Shown: one piece after another, positions 32,953 to 41,897 of the stretch
Layout: every line of letters starts with the position of its first letter
How positions within the stretch are numbered: position 1 is the stretch's first letter
DNA from: Planococcus halocryophilus
Lineage (GTDB): Bacteria > Bacillota > Bacilli > Bacillales_A > Planococcaceae
DNA length: 64,000 bases
Reading direction: 5' to 3'
NCBI RefSeq assembly: GCF_022489025.1
Contig: NZ_JAKVTG010000002.1
Span: 186,001-250,000 of the forward strand
Translations under genes and position numbers: made by a program
The notes under the pieces: generated by a model
The model's input: the letters and a program-made list of their open reading frames with translations, nothing else
Database searches by the model: none
Told to the model about the DNA's origin: nothing

Positions 32953-32987
32953 AAAAAGAGGGATTCTGTTAAAGAATCTCTCTTTTA
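32953..32987 (+). terminator. Intra-operon terminator-like hairpin
   Basis: AAAAGAGGGATTCT and AGAATCTCTCTTTT pair (one wobble) with TTTT at the end. It stands between binding protein and permease genes and probably causes partial termination or mRNA stabilisation, giving more binding protein than permease. Confidence 0.75.
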
Positions 32988-33010
32988 TTCTTAGGAAAAG
33001 ATGATGACTA

Positions 33011-34009
33011 ATGACACCTAAAATTCCCTTTCCAATTAAATTAACTTTGAGTTTTGTCTTACTCGCACTGACCTTGATGGTTTCTTTAATTTTCGGTGCG
33101 GCGGATATCAGTTTAAAAGAAGTCGGACTCGCTTTGTTTTCGACTTCTTCTAGCGATCATATTGGTGTGATTCGCGAAATTCGATTGCCGCGTGAAGTCG
33201 CGGCCATTTTTGTGGGTGCTGCTCTTGCTGTATCCGGTGCGATGATGCAAGGCATGACACGCAACCCACTGGCTGACCCGGGGCTTCTCGGTTTAACAGC
33301 TGGGGCTAATGCCGCGCTTGCGTTTACTTTAGCGTTTGTTCCGGCGGCGAATTATTTCGGTATTATGATTGCTTGTTTTATCGGTGCCGCAGTTGGCGCA
33401 GCGTTGGTGTTTGGGATTGGCGCTGCTAAAAAAGGTGGGTTTTCGCCTTTTCGCATTGTTCTCGCAGGGGCCGCGATATCGGCATTTTTGACAGCAATTG
33501 CTGAAGGCATTGGCCTTTACTTTAATATCTCAAAAAACGTTTCCCAATGGACCGCGGGTGGATTGATCGGCACTTCTTGGGGACAACTACAAGTAGTGGT
33601 TCCCTTTATCGTCGTGTCGTTACTCGTGGCCTTCGTGTTAGCACGGCAATTAACTATTTTAAGTTTAAGTGAAGAAGCTGCAATTGGCTTAGGACAAAAA
33701 ACAGCGCAAATTAAAGCGATTCTTTTTGTCATTATTACTCTTCTTGCAGGTGCTGCTGTGGCACTTGCTGGCAATATGGCATTTATCGGGTTGATGATTC
33801 CCCATATCGTTCGTGCGATTGTTGGAACCGATTACCGCTTTATCATTCCGATGTCTGCCGTAGCTGGAGCGACTTTCATGTTGCTCGCAGATTTAATTGG
33901 TCGGACAATCAACGCGCCTTTTGAAACTCCGGTCGCCGCAATCATTGCAATTCTCGGTTTGCCGTTCTTCCTAATCATTGTTCGTAAAGGAGGCAAAGCA
34001 TTCGCATGA
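33011..34009 (+). CDS. FecCD-family siderophore permease 1
   Basis: 332 residues, about nine or ten membrane spans. FecCD hallmarks: EIRLPREVAAIFVGAALAVS, MMQGMTRNPLADPGLLGLTA and NMAFIGLMIPHIVRAIVG, the last being the loop that contacts the ATPase. Forms the channel with the next gene. The ribosome binding site AGGAAAAG is 11 bases upstream; a tiny out-of-frame ATG pair lies between. Stop overlaps the next start (ATGA). Confidence 0.93.
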   Translation: MTPKIPFPIKLTLSFVLLALTLMVSLIFGAADISLKEVGLALFSTSSSDHIGVIREIRLPREVAAIFVGAALAVSGAMMQGMTRNPLADPGLLGLTAGANAALAFTLAFVPAANYFGIMIACFIGAAVGAALVFGIGAAKKGGFSPFRIVLAGAAISAFLTAIAEGIGLYFNISKNVSQWTAGGLIGTSWGQLQVVVPFIVVSLLVAFVLARQLTILSLSEEAAIGLGQKTAQIKAILFVIITLLAGAAVALAGNMAFIGLMIPHIVRAIVGTDYRFIIPMSAVAGATFMLLADLIGRTINAPFETPVAAIIAILGLPFFLIIVRKGGKAFA

Positions 34010-35013
34010 TTCATCCTAGTTTACGCAAAAAGCAACGAATTTCGTATTATGGTTTGCTGGCACTAATTTTACTAACAGCCATGCTCAGTATGGGCTTAGG
34101 TTATTCACCTATTTCTTATGATCGGTTAATGCCTGCTATATTGGGACAAGGAACATTTAAAGAAGAATTTATTTTGTTTTCAATTCGCTTGCCGCGAATT
34201 TTAATTACCTTACTAGCCGGAATGGCACTCGCTTTGTCTGGCGCTATTTTACAAAGTGTGACGCGTAACGACTTAGCAGACCCTGGAATCATTGGGATCA
34301 ATTCTGGAGCTGGTGTTGCCATTGCGGTGTTCTTCTTGTTTATCCCAGTTGAAGTTGGGGCTTTTGCTTACTTGCTACCGATTGTCGCTTTTGGTGGTGC
34401 ACTTTTAACGGCTATATTAATTTATGCTTTTTCTTATTCTCGAAGTGCGGGGTTGCAACCTGTTCGTTTAGTTCTCGTCGGAATTGGCTTCTCGATGGCA
34501 CTTTCTGGCGTTATGATTGTGCTCATTTCTTCTGCTGAACCAGAAAAAGTTGATTTTATCGCCAATTGGTTAGCAGGTAGTATTTGGGGAGCGGATTGGC
34601 CATTTATCATTGCCATCCTTCCGTGGTTATTGATATTAATCCCGTTTACGTTATATAAAGCAAACCGCATGAACGTTCTCGGGCTGAGCGATCCTGTCGC
34701 TGTCGGGATTGGTGTTTCTATTGAAAAAGAACGACTTGTGTTGCTACTGGCAGCTGTCGCTTTAGCCGCTTCTGCGGTTTCTGTTGCTGGTGGAATCGCG
34801 TTTATCGGGCTAATGGCCCCGCATATCGCCAAAGCTATCGTTGGACCGCGACATCAATTGTTTTTACCACTTGCGATTTTGATAGGCGGTTGGCTATTGT
34901 TACTAGCAGACACAATCGGACGAAACTTACTCGAGCCTTCAGGTATTCCAGCAGGCATTATGGCCGCGTTAATCGGTGCGCCTTATTTCATCTATTTGTT
35001 GTTGAGAAAATAA
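34006..35013 (+). CDS. FecCD-family siderophore permease 2
   Basis: 335 residues, second half of the heterodimeric channel. SIRLPRILITLLAGMALALS, ILQSVTRNDLADPGIIGINS and GIAFIGLMAPHIAKAIVGPR repeat the FecCD motifs. Starts four bases inside the end of permease 1, so both are translated together. Last gene of the Fur-controlled operon; a bidirectional terminator follows. Confidence 0.93.
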   Translation: MIHPSLRKKQRISYYGLLALILLTAMLSMGLGYSPISYDRLMPAILGQGTFKEEFILFSIRLPRILITLLAGMALALSGAILQSVTRNDLADPGIIGINSGAGVAIAVFFLFIPVEVGAFAYLLPIVAFGGALLTAILIYAFSYSRSAGLQPVRLVLVGIGFSMALSGVMIVLISSAEPEKVDFIANWLAGSIWGADWPFIIAILPWLLILIPFTLYKANRMNVLGLSDPVAVGIGVSIEKERLVLLLAAVALAASAVSVAGGIAFIGLMAPHIAKAIVGPRHQLFLPLAILIGGWLLLLADTIGRNLLEPSGIPAGIMAALIGAPYFIYLLLRK

Positions 35014-35053
35014 ACAGTTAGGATTCTTCATAGTCGAAGAATCCTGGCTGTTT
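35012..35053. terminator. Bidirectional terminator
   Basis: AAACAG...AGGATTCTTC pairs with GAAGAATCCT...CTGTTT. It serves the iron operon on the plus strand and the convergent channel gene on the minus strand. Confidence 0.85.
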
Positions 35054-35390
35054 ATTTAGTTTCCGTTTGTTTCTTTTTGTTTTGCATTTGCACAGATACT
35101 TTCAAGATTAAACTCAACATGACGCCAATACCTGTAATCATATATAAGATGGTGAAAATTTTGCCGAAATCAGTTGCTGGTTCCAAAGTTGCTGACCCAA
35201 CAGTTGTTAATGTTGCGACACTAAAATACAGTGCGTCTACTACGGTAAAGCCTTCTACTGTCGAATAAAAAATCGTGCCCGATAACAAAATCACTGCCGT
35301 TAATCCAAGCAATACTTGGAATTCTTTATCTTTAATCAGTTGAAAAAAGGCTTTTAGCATGCGTCTTAATGTCAAAATAAAGGATATCAT
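35052..35390 (-). CDS. Two-span potassium-channel-like protein with altered filter
   Basis: 112 residues: a membrane span, a pore helix, a second span and a basic tail (KKKQTETK). The pore region reads YFSVATLTTVGSATLEPATD. Classical potassium channels have TVGYGD in this place; here it is TVGSAT, so the last filter positions and the aspartate are replaced. It could be a weakly selective channel like NaK-type proteins or a relative with lost selectivity. No RCK domain. AGAGG precedes ATG. Ends in the bidirectional terminator. Confidence 0.8.
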   Translation of the reverse strand: MISFILTLRRMLKAFFQLIKDKEFQVLLGLTAVILLSGTIFYSTVEGFTVVDALYFSVATLTTVGSATLEPATDFGKIFTILYMITGIGVMLSLILKVSVQMQNKKKQTETK

Positions 35391-35441
35391 TTTATCGCCT
35401 CTTCTTTTTATTTATTCTCTCAGTATAAATACTTTGATAAA

Positions 35442-35474
35442 AAACCCCAACAACTAGTTAAGTTGTTGGGGTTT
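35442..35474 (-). terminator. Terminator overlapping the end of the EAL gene
   Basis: AAACCCCAACAACT and AGTTGTTGGGGTTT pair perfectly over a 5-base loop. The stop codon (35458-35460) lies in the loop, so one arm encodes the last residues of the protein. Confidence 0.88.
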
Positions 35475-36465
35475 GAACTACAGTTATAGGCGTTGCTGCT
35501 GGTTTCCCAAAATAATACCCTTGGAATAATTGATAACCGAGCTGCTTTAGCCAATCAAAATCTTGGCGTGTTTCTATACCTTCTGCTAACGGAATCGAGC
35601 CAATTTCCTGTGATTTCTCCAGAAACTTTTTGGCGATTTCTTGTTTTTTTGTATCCGTTGCAACGTCTTGAACAAATTGCATGTCGAGTTTCATATACTT
35701 CGGTTTTAAGTCAGCCAATAATTCAATTGTGCTATACCCTTCCCCGACATCGTCTAATGCGTAGTCAAAGCCTCTCGATTTATAATAACTGAGAATTTTC
35801 TTTAAGTGATCGAGGTCGTCTACTTTTTCAGTTTCTACTACTTCAAACACTAATGATTTCGGGTTTACCCCTAATTTCTCAGACAATGCGATGGTCGACC
35901 GCAAACAAAATTCGGGCGAATAAATCGACGTCGGGATAAAGTTGATGAACGCTTTTGTTCCATTTAATGCGGCTGCATATTTCACCGCAGTCATCCTGCA
36001 AACCCGGTCGAGTGCATATAAACGGCCGCGTGTTTTTGCCGCAGGAAAAATTTCATTCGGATAAATCATCGAGCCATCTTCGTTTTTAAAACGCGCTAAC
36101 ATTTCAAACGCATAAATATTTTCCTCGCTATCTACAATTGGTTGATAGTGGCAAATGATTCTCTCATTTTTGATGACATCATCGATCCATTCCATAGCGA
36201 AGACTTCTGACATCTCTTGTAGTGGCTGCCAAGCTTCCTGGTTAATACGAAAAGTAGCAGCCTCCATCACTAGTAAGTCGTTGCAAAAATCGAGAAACTC
36301 TCTTGCACCTTTTTCATCTATTTGCAGTTTGTTGCCCTTTTGAACAACATCAATTTCTCTTCTTTTCAAGTGCTCTATGACCATTGGCAACGCCGAAAGA
36401 TTTGTTTGTCCTTCTAGCTTAATTTCAAATTTTATGGCTGCAACTGTGCAGTTATTGCATTGCAT
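35458..36465 (-). CDS. EAL-domain c-di-GMP phosphodiesterase
   Basis: 335 residues. An N-terminal part (1-95) without recognised fold begins with a CNNC pair. The EAL domain then runs to about 325. Catalytic residues look complete: FEMLARF (the EAL signature position), NFIPTSIY (metal Asn), FEVVETE, ALDDVGEGYS (DDFG-like, here DDVG), KLDMQFV, AEGIET and FQGYYFGKP. It should degrade c-di-GMP to pGpG in the cytoplasm. No membrane span. Monocistronic. With the cyclase at 23.4 kb and the riboswitch at 48.0 kb it completes a local c-di-GMP theme. Confidence 0.9.
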   Translation of the reverse strand: MQCNNCTVAAIKFEIKLEGQTNLSALPMVIEHLKRREIDVVQKGNKLQIDEKGAREFLDFCNDLLVMEAATFRINQEAWQPLQEMSEVFAMEWIDDVIKNERIICHYQPIVDSEENIYAFEMLARFKNEDGSMIYPNEIFPAAKTRGRLYALDRVCRMTAVKYAAALNGTKAFINFIPTSIYSPEFCLRSTIALSEKLGVNPKSLVFEVVETEKVDDLDHLKKILSYYKSRGFDYALDDVGEGYSTIELLADLKPKYMKLDMQFVQDVATDTKKQEIAKKFLEKSQEIGSIPLAEGIETRQDFDWLKQLGYQLFQGYYFGKPAATPITVVQTPTT

Positions 36466-36695
36466 TATCTATCACTCCTATTTTTACAGTAGCTATAGTT
36501 TACTTGATAAATACTAAAAACTGTTATTTTTTTATAAAAAAAGTCAATTTATTCTTCTTTATTGTTAAACAGTTGATAATTTCCACCAAATTTTAAAGGA
36601 GTATTTCAATTGAAATCGAATTAATGCTATAGCCACTCGAATCATCATGCTTCAAGAACCGCCCGCTATTAATTCATTCACAAAGGAGAATGATT

Positions 36696-37232
36696 ATGGG
36701 AAAAATTATCGTAGCTATGTATTTGACACTGGATGGGGTTATGGAAGAACCGTCTTGGACAGCACCTTACTGGGATGACGAGATTGCTAAATTCCAGTTG
36801 GATCTGTTGTTTAGTAGTGATGCCTTGTTGCTGGGACGCGTAACTTATGAAGGATTTGCGGCAGCTTGGCCTTCTGCAGAAGATGAAGAGGGATTTGCAG
36901 AGCGTATCAACAAATTACCAAAGTATGTGGTTTCTACTAGCTTGAAACGAACTGAATGGAACGCACGTTTAATCACCAGCAACGTAGCACAAGAAGTGGC
37001 TAAACTGAAAAAAACCGGTCAACGATTATTGGTCTATGGCAGTGCCGAACTTATCGAAACCTTACTGAGACATGACTTGATTGATGAACTTCATTTAATG
37101 ACATTCCCACTCGTCTTAGGTGAAGGAAAACGGCTATTTAAGGAAAATGCCGATCAGAAAATGTTCAACTTACAGAATATCCGGTCAACCGATTCAGGTG
37201 TCCTTATTGCCAGTTATACCCCGGATAAATAA
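36696..37232 (+). CDS. Dihydrofolate reductase-like protein (RibD C-terminal family)
   Basis: 178 residues. GKIIVAMYLTLDGVMEEPSW, LLLGRVTYEGFAAAWPSAED and KYVVSTSLKRTEWNARLITS are typical of the YwjB/YyaP family, related to DHFR and the RibD reductase domain; VYGSAELIETLLRHDLIDEL completes the NADPH fold. True substrate unknown. ATG 36696 lies seven bases after AAAGGAG; the ATG at 36690 overlaps that site. Confidence 0.9.
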   Translation: MGKIIVAMYLTLDGVMEEPSWTAPYWDDEIAKFQLDLLFSSDALLLGRVTYEGFAAAWPSAEDEEGFAERINKLPKYVVSTSLKRTEWNARLITSNVAQEVAKLKKTGQRLLVYGSAELIETLLRHDLIDELHLMTFPLVLGEGKRLFKENADQKMFNLQNIRSTDSGVLIASYTPDK

Positions 37233-37242
37233 TCTATTAGTA

Positions 37243-37267
37243 AAAGGCTCCTGTATAGAGAGCCTTT
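37243..37267 (+). terminator. Hairpin after the DHFR-like gene
   Basis: AAAGGCTC and GAGCCTTT pair perfectly around a 9-base loop; only a weak T tract on either strand. Confidence 0.55.
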
Positions 37268-37268
37268 G

Positions 37269-37769
37269 TCATGTGCTATTGAATTTCTTTTTAGCATAAA
37301 CATAAGTAACTGCTAAGGCAGCAACCAACACACTGCCTTTAATGATATCGAAAGCATAATAAGGAAGGTTTAGAATCGTCAGTTCGTTCAATAAGACTCC
37401 AATAACCGCAGCACCAAAAAATGTCCCTAGCGCATTTGGTTTGCCTGCCCCTAAGACTGAATATCCTACAAAGACAGCAGCAACAGAAATTCCTTTTTCC
37501 AGTACTTAATCCACCCTTGGTTTAACGATTCTTTTGTTCCATGATCAATCAAAATACCATCGACGCCTTGGTTAATCGCGGCATCCAAGTTAGACGCCAT
37601 TTTCGCCAAATCTCCGTCAGAAGTGAAAACGGTCACATTGTCACCGAAGTTTTAGCCTCTGTATCCGAAGACGTTTTTTCTTCGCTGACCTCTCCGTTTG
37701 GCTGGCAAGCTGTCAATAAAATACTAATTAATAATAAATTGGCGAGGAGACAGAAAGATCTTTTTTCAT
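37269..37769 (-). pseudogene. Fused remnant of a sugar-type ABC transporter (binding protein + permease) behind mtnA
   Basis: Reading leftwards from ATG 37769, which overlaps the mtnA stop as ATGA. MKK, then a lost A in the A run shifts frame into RSFCLLANLLLISILLTACQ, a signal peptide with lipobox LLTAC. After about 20 more residues the frame breaks. A third frame gives VTVFTSDGDLAKMASNLDAA and NQGVDGILIDHGTKESL, an RbsB-like periplasmic-binding-protein segment. Near 37475-37505 (VLEKGISVAA) the sequence passes into VFVGYSVLGAGKPNALGTFF and GAAVIGVLLNELTI, the C-terminal end of an RbsC-like permease, ending at 37269. The ATPase gene and most of both proteins are gone. Position and coupling suggest the intact ancestor imported methylthioribose for mtnK (inference). 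Confidence 0.82.
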
Positions 37770-38827
37770 ATTTTTTCTCCTTTTCTTATAAATGCACCAA
37801 GCAACTCATGGATGTTTTTTTGGTAATCTTCAGAAATGATGCCTTTTTCGGTAATAATAGCGGTAATTAAATTCGACGGTGTCACATCAAATGCAGGATT
37901 AAATACATTAGTGCCAAGTGGCGCAATCGGCTGTCCATTCATATGAGTAATTTCCTCTGAGTTTCGTTCTTCAATTGGAATTGCAGTGCCATCTTCAATT
38001 CCCAGATCAAATGTCGAGATTGGCGCCGCGACATAAAAAGGAATATCGAAAGCTTTGGCCAATAAAGCCAAATTAAAGGTGCCAATCTTATTCGCAGTGT
38101 CACCGTTGGCGGCAATGCGGTCTGCACCGACAATGATCGCTTCGATGTCTTTTGCTTTAATGGTGTGTGCTGCCATGCTATCTGTGATCAACGTCACATC
38201 AACATTTGATTGTTGCAGTTCCCATACTGTCAGACGCGCACCTTGATAAACCGGACGAGTTTCGCAGGCATACACTTCAAAATGACGACCGCGTTCACTG
38301 CCAAGGTGAAACGGTGCTAAGGCTGTTCCATATTTTGCAGTGGCAATGGAACCTGCATTGCAAATAGTCATGACTTTTGTGTGCCCTTCTAACAACGTCA
38401 ACGCATGCTCACCGATACGCCGACAGGAGGCTTCGTCTTCTTCATGAATTTTAATGGCCTCTGCTAGCAATAACTGCTTTGCCTGCTGGACGTTAATTGC
38501 CTCTCGAATTTTATCTTGTAGACGATTTAATGCCCAACCAAGGTTGACAGCAGTCGGTCTTGAAGCGTTTAAGTACGATGCGTCTTTTTGGATATATTGC
38601 TGAAAAACTTCTAGTGAAGCTGTATCATGTCGCTGAGCTCCGATAGCCAATCCATAGGCGGCTGTAATGCCAATCGCTGGAGCACCACGAACTTTTAATG
38701 AGAAGATGGCCTCGTAAACGTCTTCTATAGTTTCAAGTGTTACGTATTCGATAAGGTGTGGTAATTTTTGTTGGTCTAGAATAGTCAGTTGCTGACCATT
38801 CCAGTTGATAGATAAAGGAATGCTCAT
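37766..38827 (-). CDS. mtnA: S-methyl-5-thioribose-1-phosphate isomerase
   Basis: 353 residues; converts methylthioribose 1-phosphate to methylthioribulose 1-phosphate in methionine salvage. Family blocks: [50 protein letters not shown] with the catalytic cysteine, and [20 protein letters not shown] with the catalytic aspartate. Relative of eIF2B alpha. Starts four bases inside mtnK (ATGA), and its own stop overlaps the start of a broken transporter gene the same way. Confidence 0.96.
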   Translation of the reverse strand: MSIPLSINWNGQQLTILDQQKLPHLIEYVTLETIEDVYEAIFSLKVRGAPAIGITAAYGLAIGAQRHDTASLEVFQQYIQKDASYLNASRPTAVNLGWALNRLQDKIREAINVQQAKQLLLAEAIKIHEEDEASCRRIGEHALTLLEGHTKVMTICNAGSIATAKYGTALAPFHLGSERGRHFEVYACETRPVYQGARLTVWELQQSNVDVTLITDSMAAHTIKAKDIEAIIVGADRIAANGDTANKIGTFNLALLAKAFDIPFYVAAPISTFDLGIEDGTAIPIEERNSEEITHMNGQPIAPLGTNVFNPAFDVTPSNLITAIITEKGIISEDYQKNIHELLGAFIRKGEKI

Positions 38828-40014
38828 TTGCGCAGCTCCTTTAAAATCTCCAGTAAATCAGTGATTGAGCCGATTTGTTGGCGCTGCAAGATTAATGCTC
38901 TCCCTGTATGTAGCGACTGTTTTTTAAAGTTAATTCTTTTTTCTGTGTCCACTATACTGTCCAAATCTTTGACGTGTGCTAAGCCAATTGTCCGACGAAT
39001 CAATTCACAGCCGGCAAAACCAGCTGCATCTGTTAAGACTTTCTCGAGAACGTATTCTAAATAACCTCGTGTGTCTCTGAACGATTCAACACTCTGCGTT
39101 TTCCATAGTTCACTGAATGATAAAGCAAAAACTTCCCACGTCTTCTCAATGTGAGACACAATCACCTGACGCTCGATACCCTCTCGCGTAATCGATTGAA
39201 AAATTAAATTACCTAGAAATAAGCCAACATCAAATCCGATTGGACCATAAAAACCAAACTCTGGATCAATGACTTTGGTTTCAGTTGTACTAGCAAAAAT
39301 ACTGCCTGTGTGAAGGTCTCCATGTAGCAAGGCTTCCGATTCAGTCAAAAAACTTTTTTTCAATTTAGCTACTTCTAGCTGTAACTTTTGGTCTCTCCAA
39401 ATTGCTTCTGCCGCTGATTGAAGCTGTGGTTCATAATTGTTAGTTTCAAGGTCAAAAAAAGGATCCGTAAAAACAAGATCTTCTGTGATTTTGCATAGCT
39501 CTGGATTAGAGAACTCGACAGCTAAGCGTTTTTTTTCAAAAGGATGAAGACCGTAATCTGATGTATGGAACAAAGTCTGCGCCAAGTATTCACCAATATC
39601 CTGCGACAATCTAGGAAAATTCTGCCCGTTGATCAACCCTTCTCGTGCAATAACAAGGTGAGACAAATCTTCCATCACCGTAATCGCCAATGTTTCATCC
39701 GCCGCATAAACGACCGGTACCAAGGATGGCACAAACTCCCCGTGCTTTCTAAGAACATTGGCTTCAATCGTTGCACGCTTTAAAGTCAGTGGCCAACTTT
39801 CACCAATGATCTTGGCATATGGCAGTGCTTGCTTAATAATTACACGGTTGCCTGTTTTCGAATCTTCAATTTGGAAAACATAATTCAAGTTGCCATCTCC
39901 AATTTCTCGGCAGCTCAATTCGGCAGTAGGCTCGAAAGTATAGACGGCTTTTGCTAAAGCAATAGCCGTCGCTTCAGTTAGTCCCTTATAAGTTGTTGGA
40001 ATAGTAAGCGTCAT
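38824..40014 (-). CDS. mtnK: S-methyl-5-thioribose kinase
   Basis: 396 residues, choline-kinase-like fold. [15 protein letters not shown] is the nucleotide loop, [20 protein letters not shown] the catalytic loop (HGDLHTGS), and [20 protein letters not shown] the metal site (DPEFxFxGPxxFD), all specific to MtnK. Phosphorylates methylthioribose with ATP. First gene of mtnKA, expressed behind a SAM-I riboswitch on the same strand, so induced when SAM is low. Confidence 0.96.
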   Translation of the reverse strand: MTLTIPTTYKGLTEATAIALAKAVYTFEPTAELSCREIGDGNLNYVFQIEDSKTGNRVIIKQALPYAKIIGESWPLTLKRATIEANVLRKHGEFVPSLVPVVYAADETLAITVMEDLSHLVIAREGLINGQNFPRLSQDIGEYLAQTLFHTSDYGLHPFEKKRLAVEFSNPELCKITEDLVFTDPFFDLETNNYEPQLQSAAEAIWRDQKLQLEVAKLKKSFLTESEALLHGDLHTGSIFASTTETKVIDPEFGFYGPIGFDVGLFLGNLIFQSITREGIERQVIVSHIEKTWEVFALSFSELWKTQSVESFRDTRGYLEYVLEKVLTDAAGFAGCELIRRTIGLAHVKDLDSIVDTEKRINFKKQSLHTGRALILQRQQIGSITDLLEILKELRK

Positions 40015-40042
40015 TGTTTTCTCTTCCTTTCCTGGGCAATAT

Positions 40043-40250
40043 AAAAAGCCTCTTTCTAAAAGAAAGAGGCCAGAATAAGAGAGATTCCACGCCTCTTATC
40101 TTTCAGAAAGTAAATTTCTGATGGAATTAGCACCGTGCCTTGCAGGAATTTCATCCTGGCGCAAAAGCGCCCCGTCTCACAACGGTATTACGGTCGGTTG
40201 CTGGGCGTCATCGGGCCAAAATCCCTCTGCCAGCTCTTGATAAGAGTACT
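40043..40250 (-). ncRNA. SAM-I (S-box) riboswitch of mtnKA
   Basis: Aptamer at about 40092-40248 reading left: P1 strands CTCTTATC and GATAAGAG, core GAGGGA, GATGACGCCCAGCAACC, and GGTGCTAATTCC, all S-box signatures. Terminator GCCTCTTTCT/AGAAAGAGGC (40048-40070) with a T run follows. High SAM should end transcription before mtnK. The P3 arm region is extended by an extra GC-rich hairpin (GGGGCGCTTTTGCGCC). Confidence 0.96.
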
Positions 40251-40279
40251 ACTTGTCATGCTATTGAGTTCTGAAAAGA

Positions 40280-40309
40280 ATCCTATCATGTTTCAGAATT
40301 GACTGTCAA
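40280..40309 (-). promoter_or_regulatory. Promoter of mtnKA
   Basis: TTGACA, 18 bp, TAGGAT on the minus strand (-35 at 40304-40309, -10 at 40280-40285), about 30 bases ahead of the riboswitch. Confidence 0.85.
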
Positions 40310-40348
40310 CTCTATTTTTTCAATTAAAAAAATTTTACAACAATAGAG

Positions 40349-40377
40349 TTGACAGACTATTATACACGTGAAATAAT
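40349..40377 (+). promoter_or_regulatory. Promoter of mtnWXBD
   Basis: TTGACA (40349-40354), 17 bp, AATAAT (40372-40377). The -35 lies in AATAGAGTTGACA (40342-40354), an exact inverted copy of the -35 region of mtnKA (40304-40316). Confidence 0.8.
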
Positions 40378-40490
40378 CAGAATTACTTCTAGATATAGGC
40401 TCAAAAAAGCCGAGCGTGTTGATGAACTATCAATACTTTCAAGTTCTTAAATCACTTTATAAAAATGACCTACACAATTTCATAATCTTT

Positions 40491-40645
40491 CTTATTTAGA
40501 GCAGGTGGAGGGACAAGCCCTATGATACCCGGCAACCGGTCCAGCAATGGACACGGTGCTAATTCTTGCAGTCAGAAACAGTGGCTGAGAAATAAGAAGT
40601 TGTTAAAACCCTTAACCTCTTCTTATTTGAAGAGGTTTTTTATTT
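40491..40645 (+). ncRNA. SAM-I (S-box) riboswitch of mtnWXBD
   Basis: P1 strands CTTATTT (40491-40497) and AAATAAG (40590-40596), core GGAGGGACAAGCCC, GATACCCGGCAACC, ACGGTGCTAATTC. Terminator AACCTCTTC/GAAGAGGTT (40614-40637) plus T run. AAATAAGAAG (40590-40599) can also pair with CTTCTTATTT (40619-40628), the usual antiterminator, so the switch logic is visible in the sequence. Confidence 0.97.
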
Positions 40646-40673
40646 TTTAACATTACATAGGAGCGTGGAGTAA

Positions 40674-41897
40674 ATGAGCATTTTAACTGCTACTTATCAA
40701 TTATATGGAAAGCCCGGGTCCTTTGAGAAAAAAGCTGAAGGTATTGCGCTAGGACTGACAATCGGGTCCTGGACCAATTTGCCACTTCTTGAACAAGAGC
40801 AATTAAAACAGCATAAAGGAAATGTCATTTCCATAAAAGAATTTGAAGAAAATCCCCATCCCTTAAAATCAGGTTTGATAAAAGCTGAAGTTTCAATCGC
40901 TTATCCATCAGCTAATTTCTCAGCAGATCTTCCTGCAATTCTCACTACCGTTTTCGGCAAATTATCTCTGGATGGTGAAATAAAACTATTGGATTTGGAT
41001 TTCAGTGATGAATTGCTCAAGTATTTTCCCGGACCTCGCTTTGGTATTGAAGAAATCCGCCATACACTCGGTGTAACTGGACGGCCGCTACTCATGAGCA
41101 TATTCAAAGGTGTCATCGGGCGTGACTTGGATTACTTATCTACTCAATTGCGACAACAGGCATTAGGCGGTGTAGACCTCGTTAAAGATGATGAAATTCT
41201 ATTTGATAATCCTTTGACTCCATTTGAAAAGCGCATTATTGCAGGTAAAGAAGTGTTAACACAGGTTTATGAAGAAACGGGTCATCGCACACTTTATGCA
41301 GTAAATCTTTCGGGTAGAACCTCCGAGTTGCGAAGTAAAGCAAGAAAAGCTCGCGAACTTGGAGCTGACGCTTTATTGTTCAATGTTCATGCATACGGAT
41401 TAGATGTTATGCAAGAACTTGCTGAAGACGATGACATTGCTTTGCCATTGATGGCACACCCCGCATTCAGCGGTGCCTTTACTTCATCTTCCTTTTATGG
41501 ACTTGCCACACCACTGGCACTTGGCAAATTGACTCGTTATGCTGGTGCAGATTTCTCACTGTTCCCATCGCCATACGGCAGTGTCGCTTTGGAAAAATCC
41601 TCTGCACTTTCGCTCGGTGAAGAACTGACTAAGAAAAGCTCGTTAAAACGCAGTTTTCCAGTGCCTTCAGCTGGGATTCACCCAGGGCTTGTCCCTTTGC
41701 TGATGGCAGACTATGGCATCGATAGCGTCATAAATGCCGGTGGTGGTATCCATGGACATCCAGCTGGAGCCATTGGCGGCGGACAAGCTTTTAGACAAGC
41801 AATTGACGCGGTACTACAAGGTGAAACCTTAGAACATGCTAGTAAAAAACACGAACAATTAGAAACAGCACTTGAGCTATGGGGGTCAAAAAATTGA
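40674..41897 (+). CDS. mtnW: 2,3-diketo-5-methylthiopentyl-1-phosphate enolase (RuBisCO-like protein)
   Basis: 407 residues, form IV RuBisCO-like. The loop [20 protein letters not shown] contains the modified-lysine motif K-D-D-E of this family. Further blocks are [15 protein letters not shown] and [20 protein letters not shown], the phosphate loop. Enolises the diketone made by MtnB. First gene of mtnWXBD after the S-box leader. The stop overlaps the start of mtnX. Confidence 0.95.
   Translation: MSILTATYQLYGKPGSFEKKAEGIALGLTIGSWTNLPLLEQEQLKQHKGNVISIKEFEENPHPLKSGLIKAEVSIAYPSANFSADLPAILTTVFGKLSLDGEIKLLDLDFSDELLKYFPGPRFGIEEIRHTLGVTGRPLLMSIFKGVIGRDLDYLSTQLRQQALGGVDLVKDDEILFDNPLTPFEKRIIAGKEVLTQVYEETGHRTLYAVNLSGRTSELRSKARKARELGADALLFNVHAYGLDVMQELAEDDDIALPLMAHPAFSGAFTSSSFYGLATPLALGKLTRYAGADFSLFPSPYGSVALEKSSALSLGEELTKKSSLKRSFPVPSAGIHPGLVPLLMADYGIDSVINAGGGIHGHPAGAIGGGQAFRQAIDAVLQGETLEHASKKHEQLETALELWGSKN

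Noticed and set aside
37541-37870. 109-residue plus-strand frame over the mtnA end
   Set aside because: Antisense to the transporter remnant and mtnA; no ribosome binding site or known similarity.
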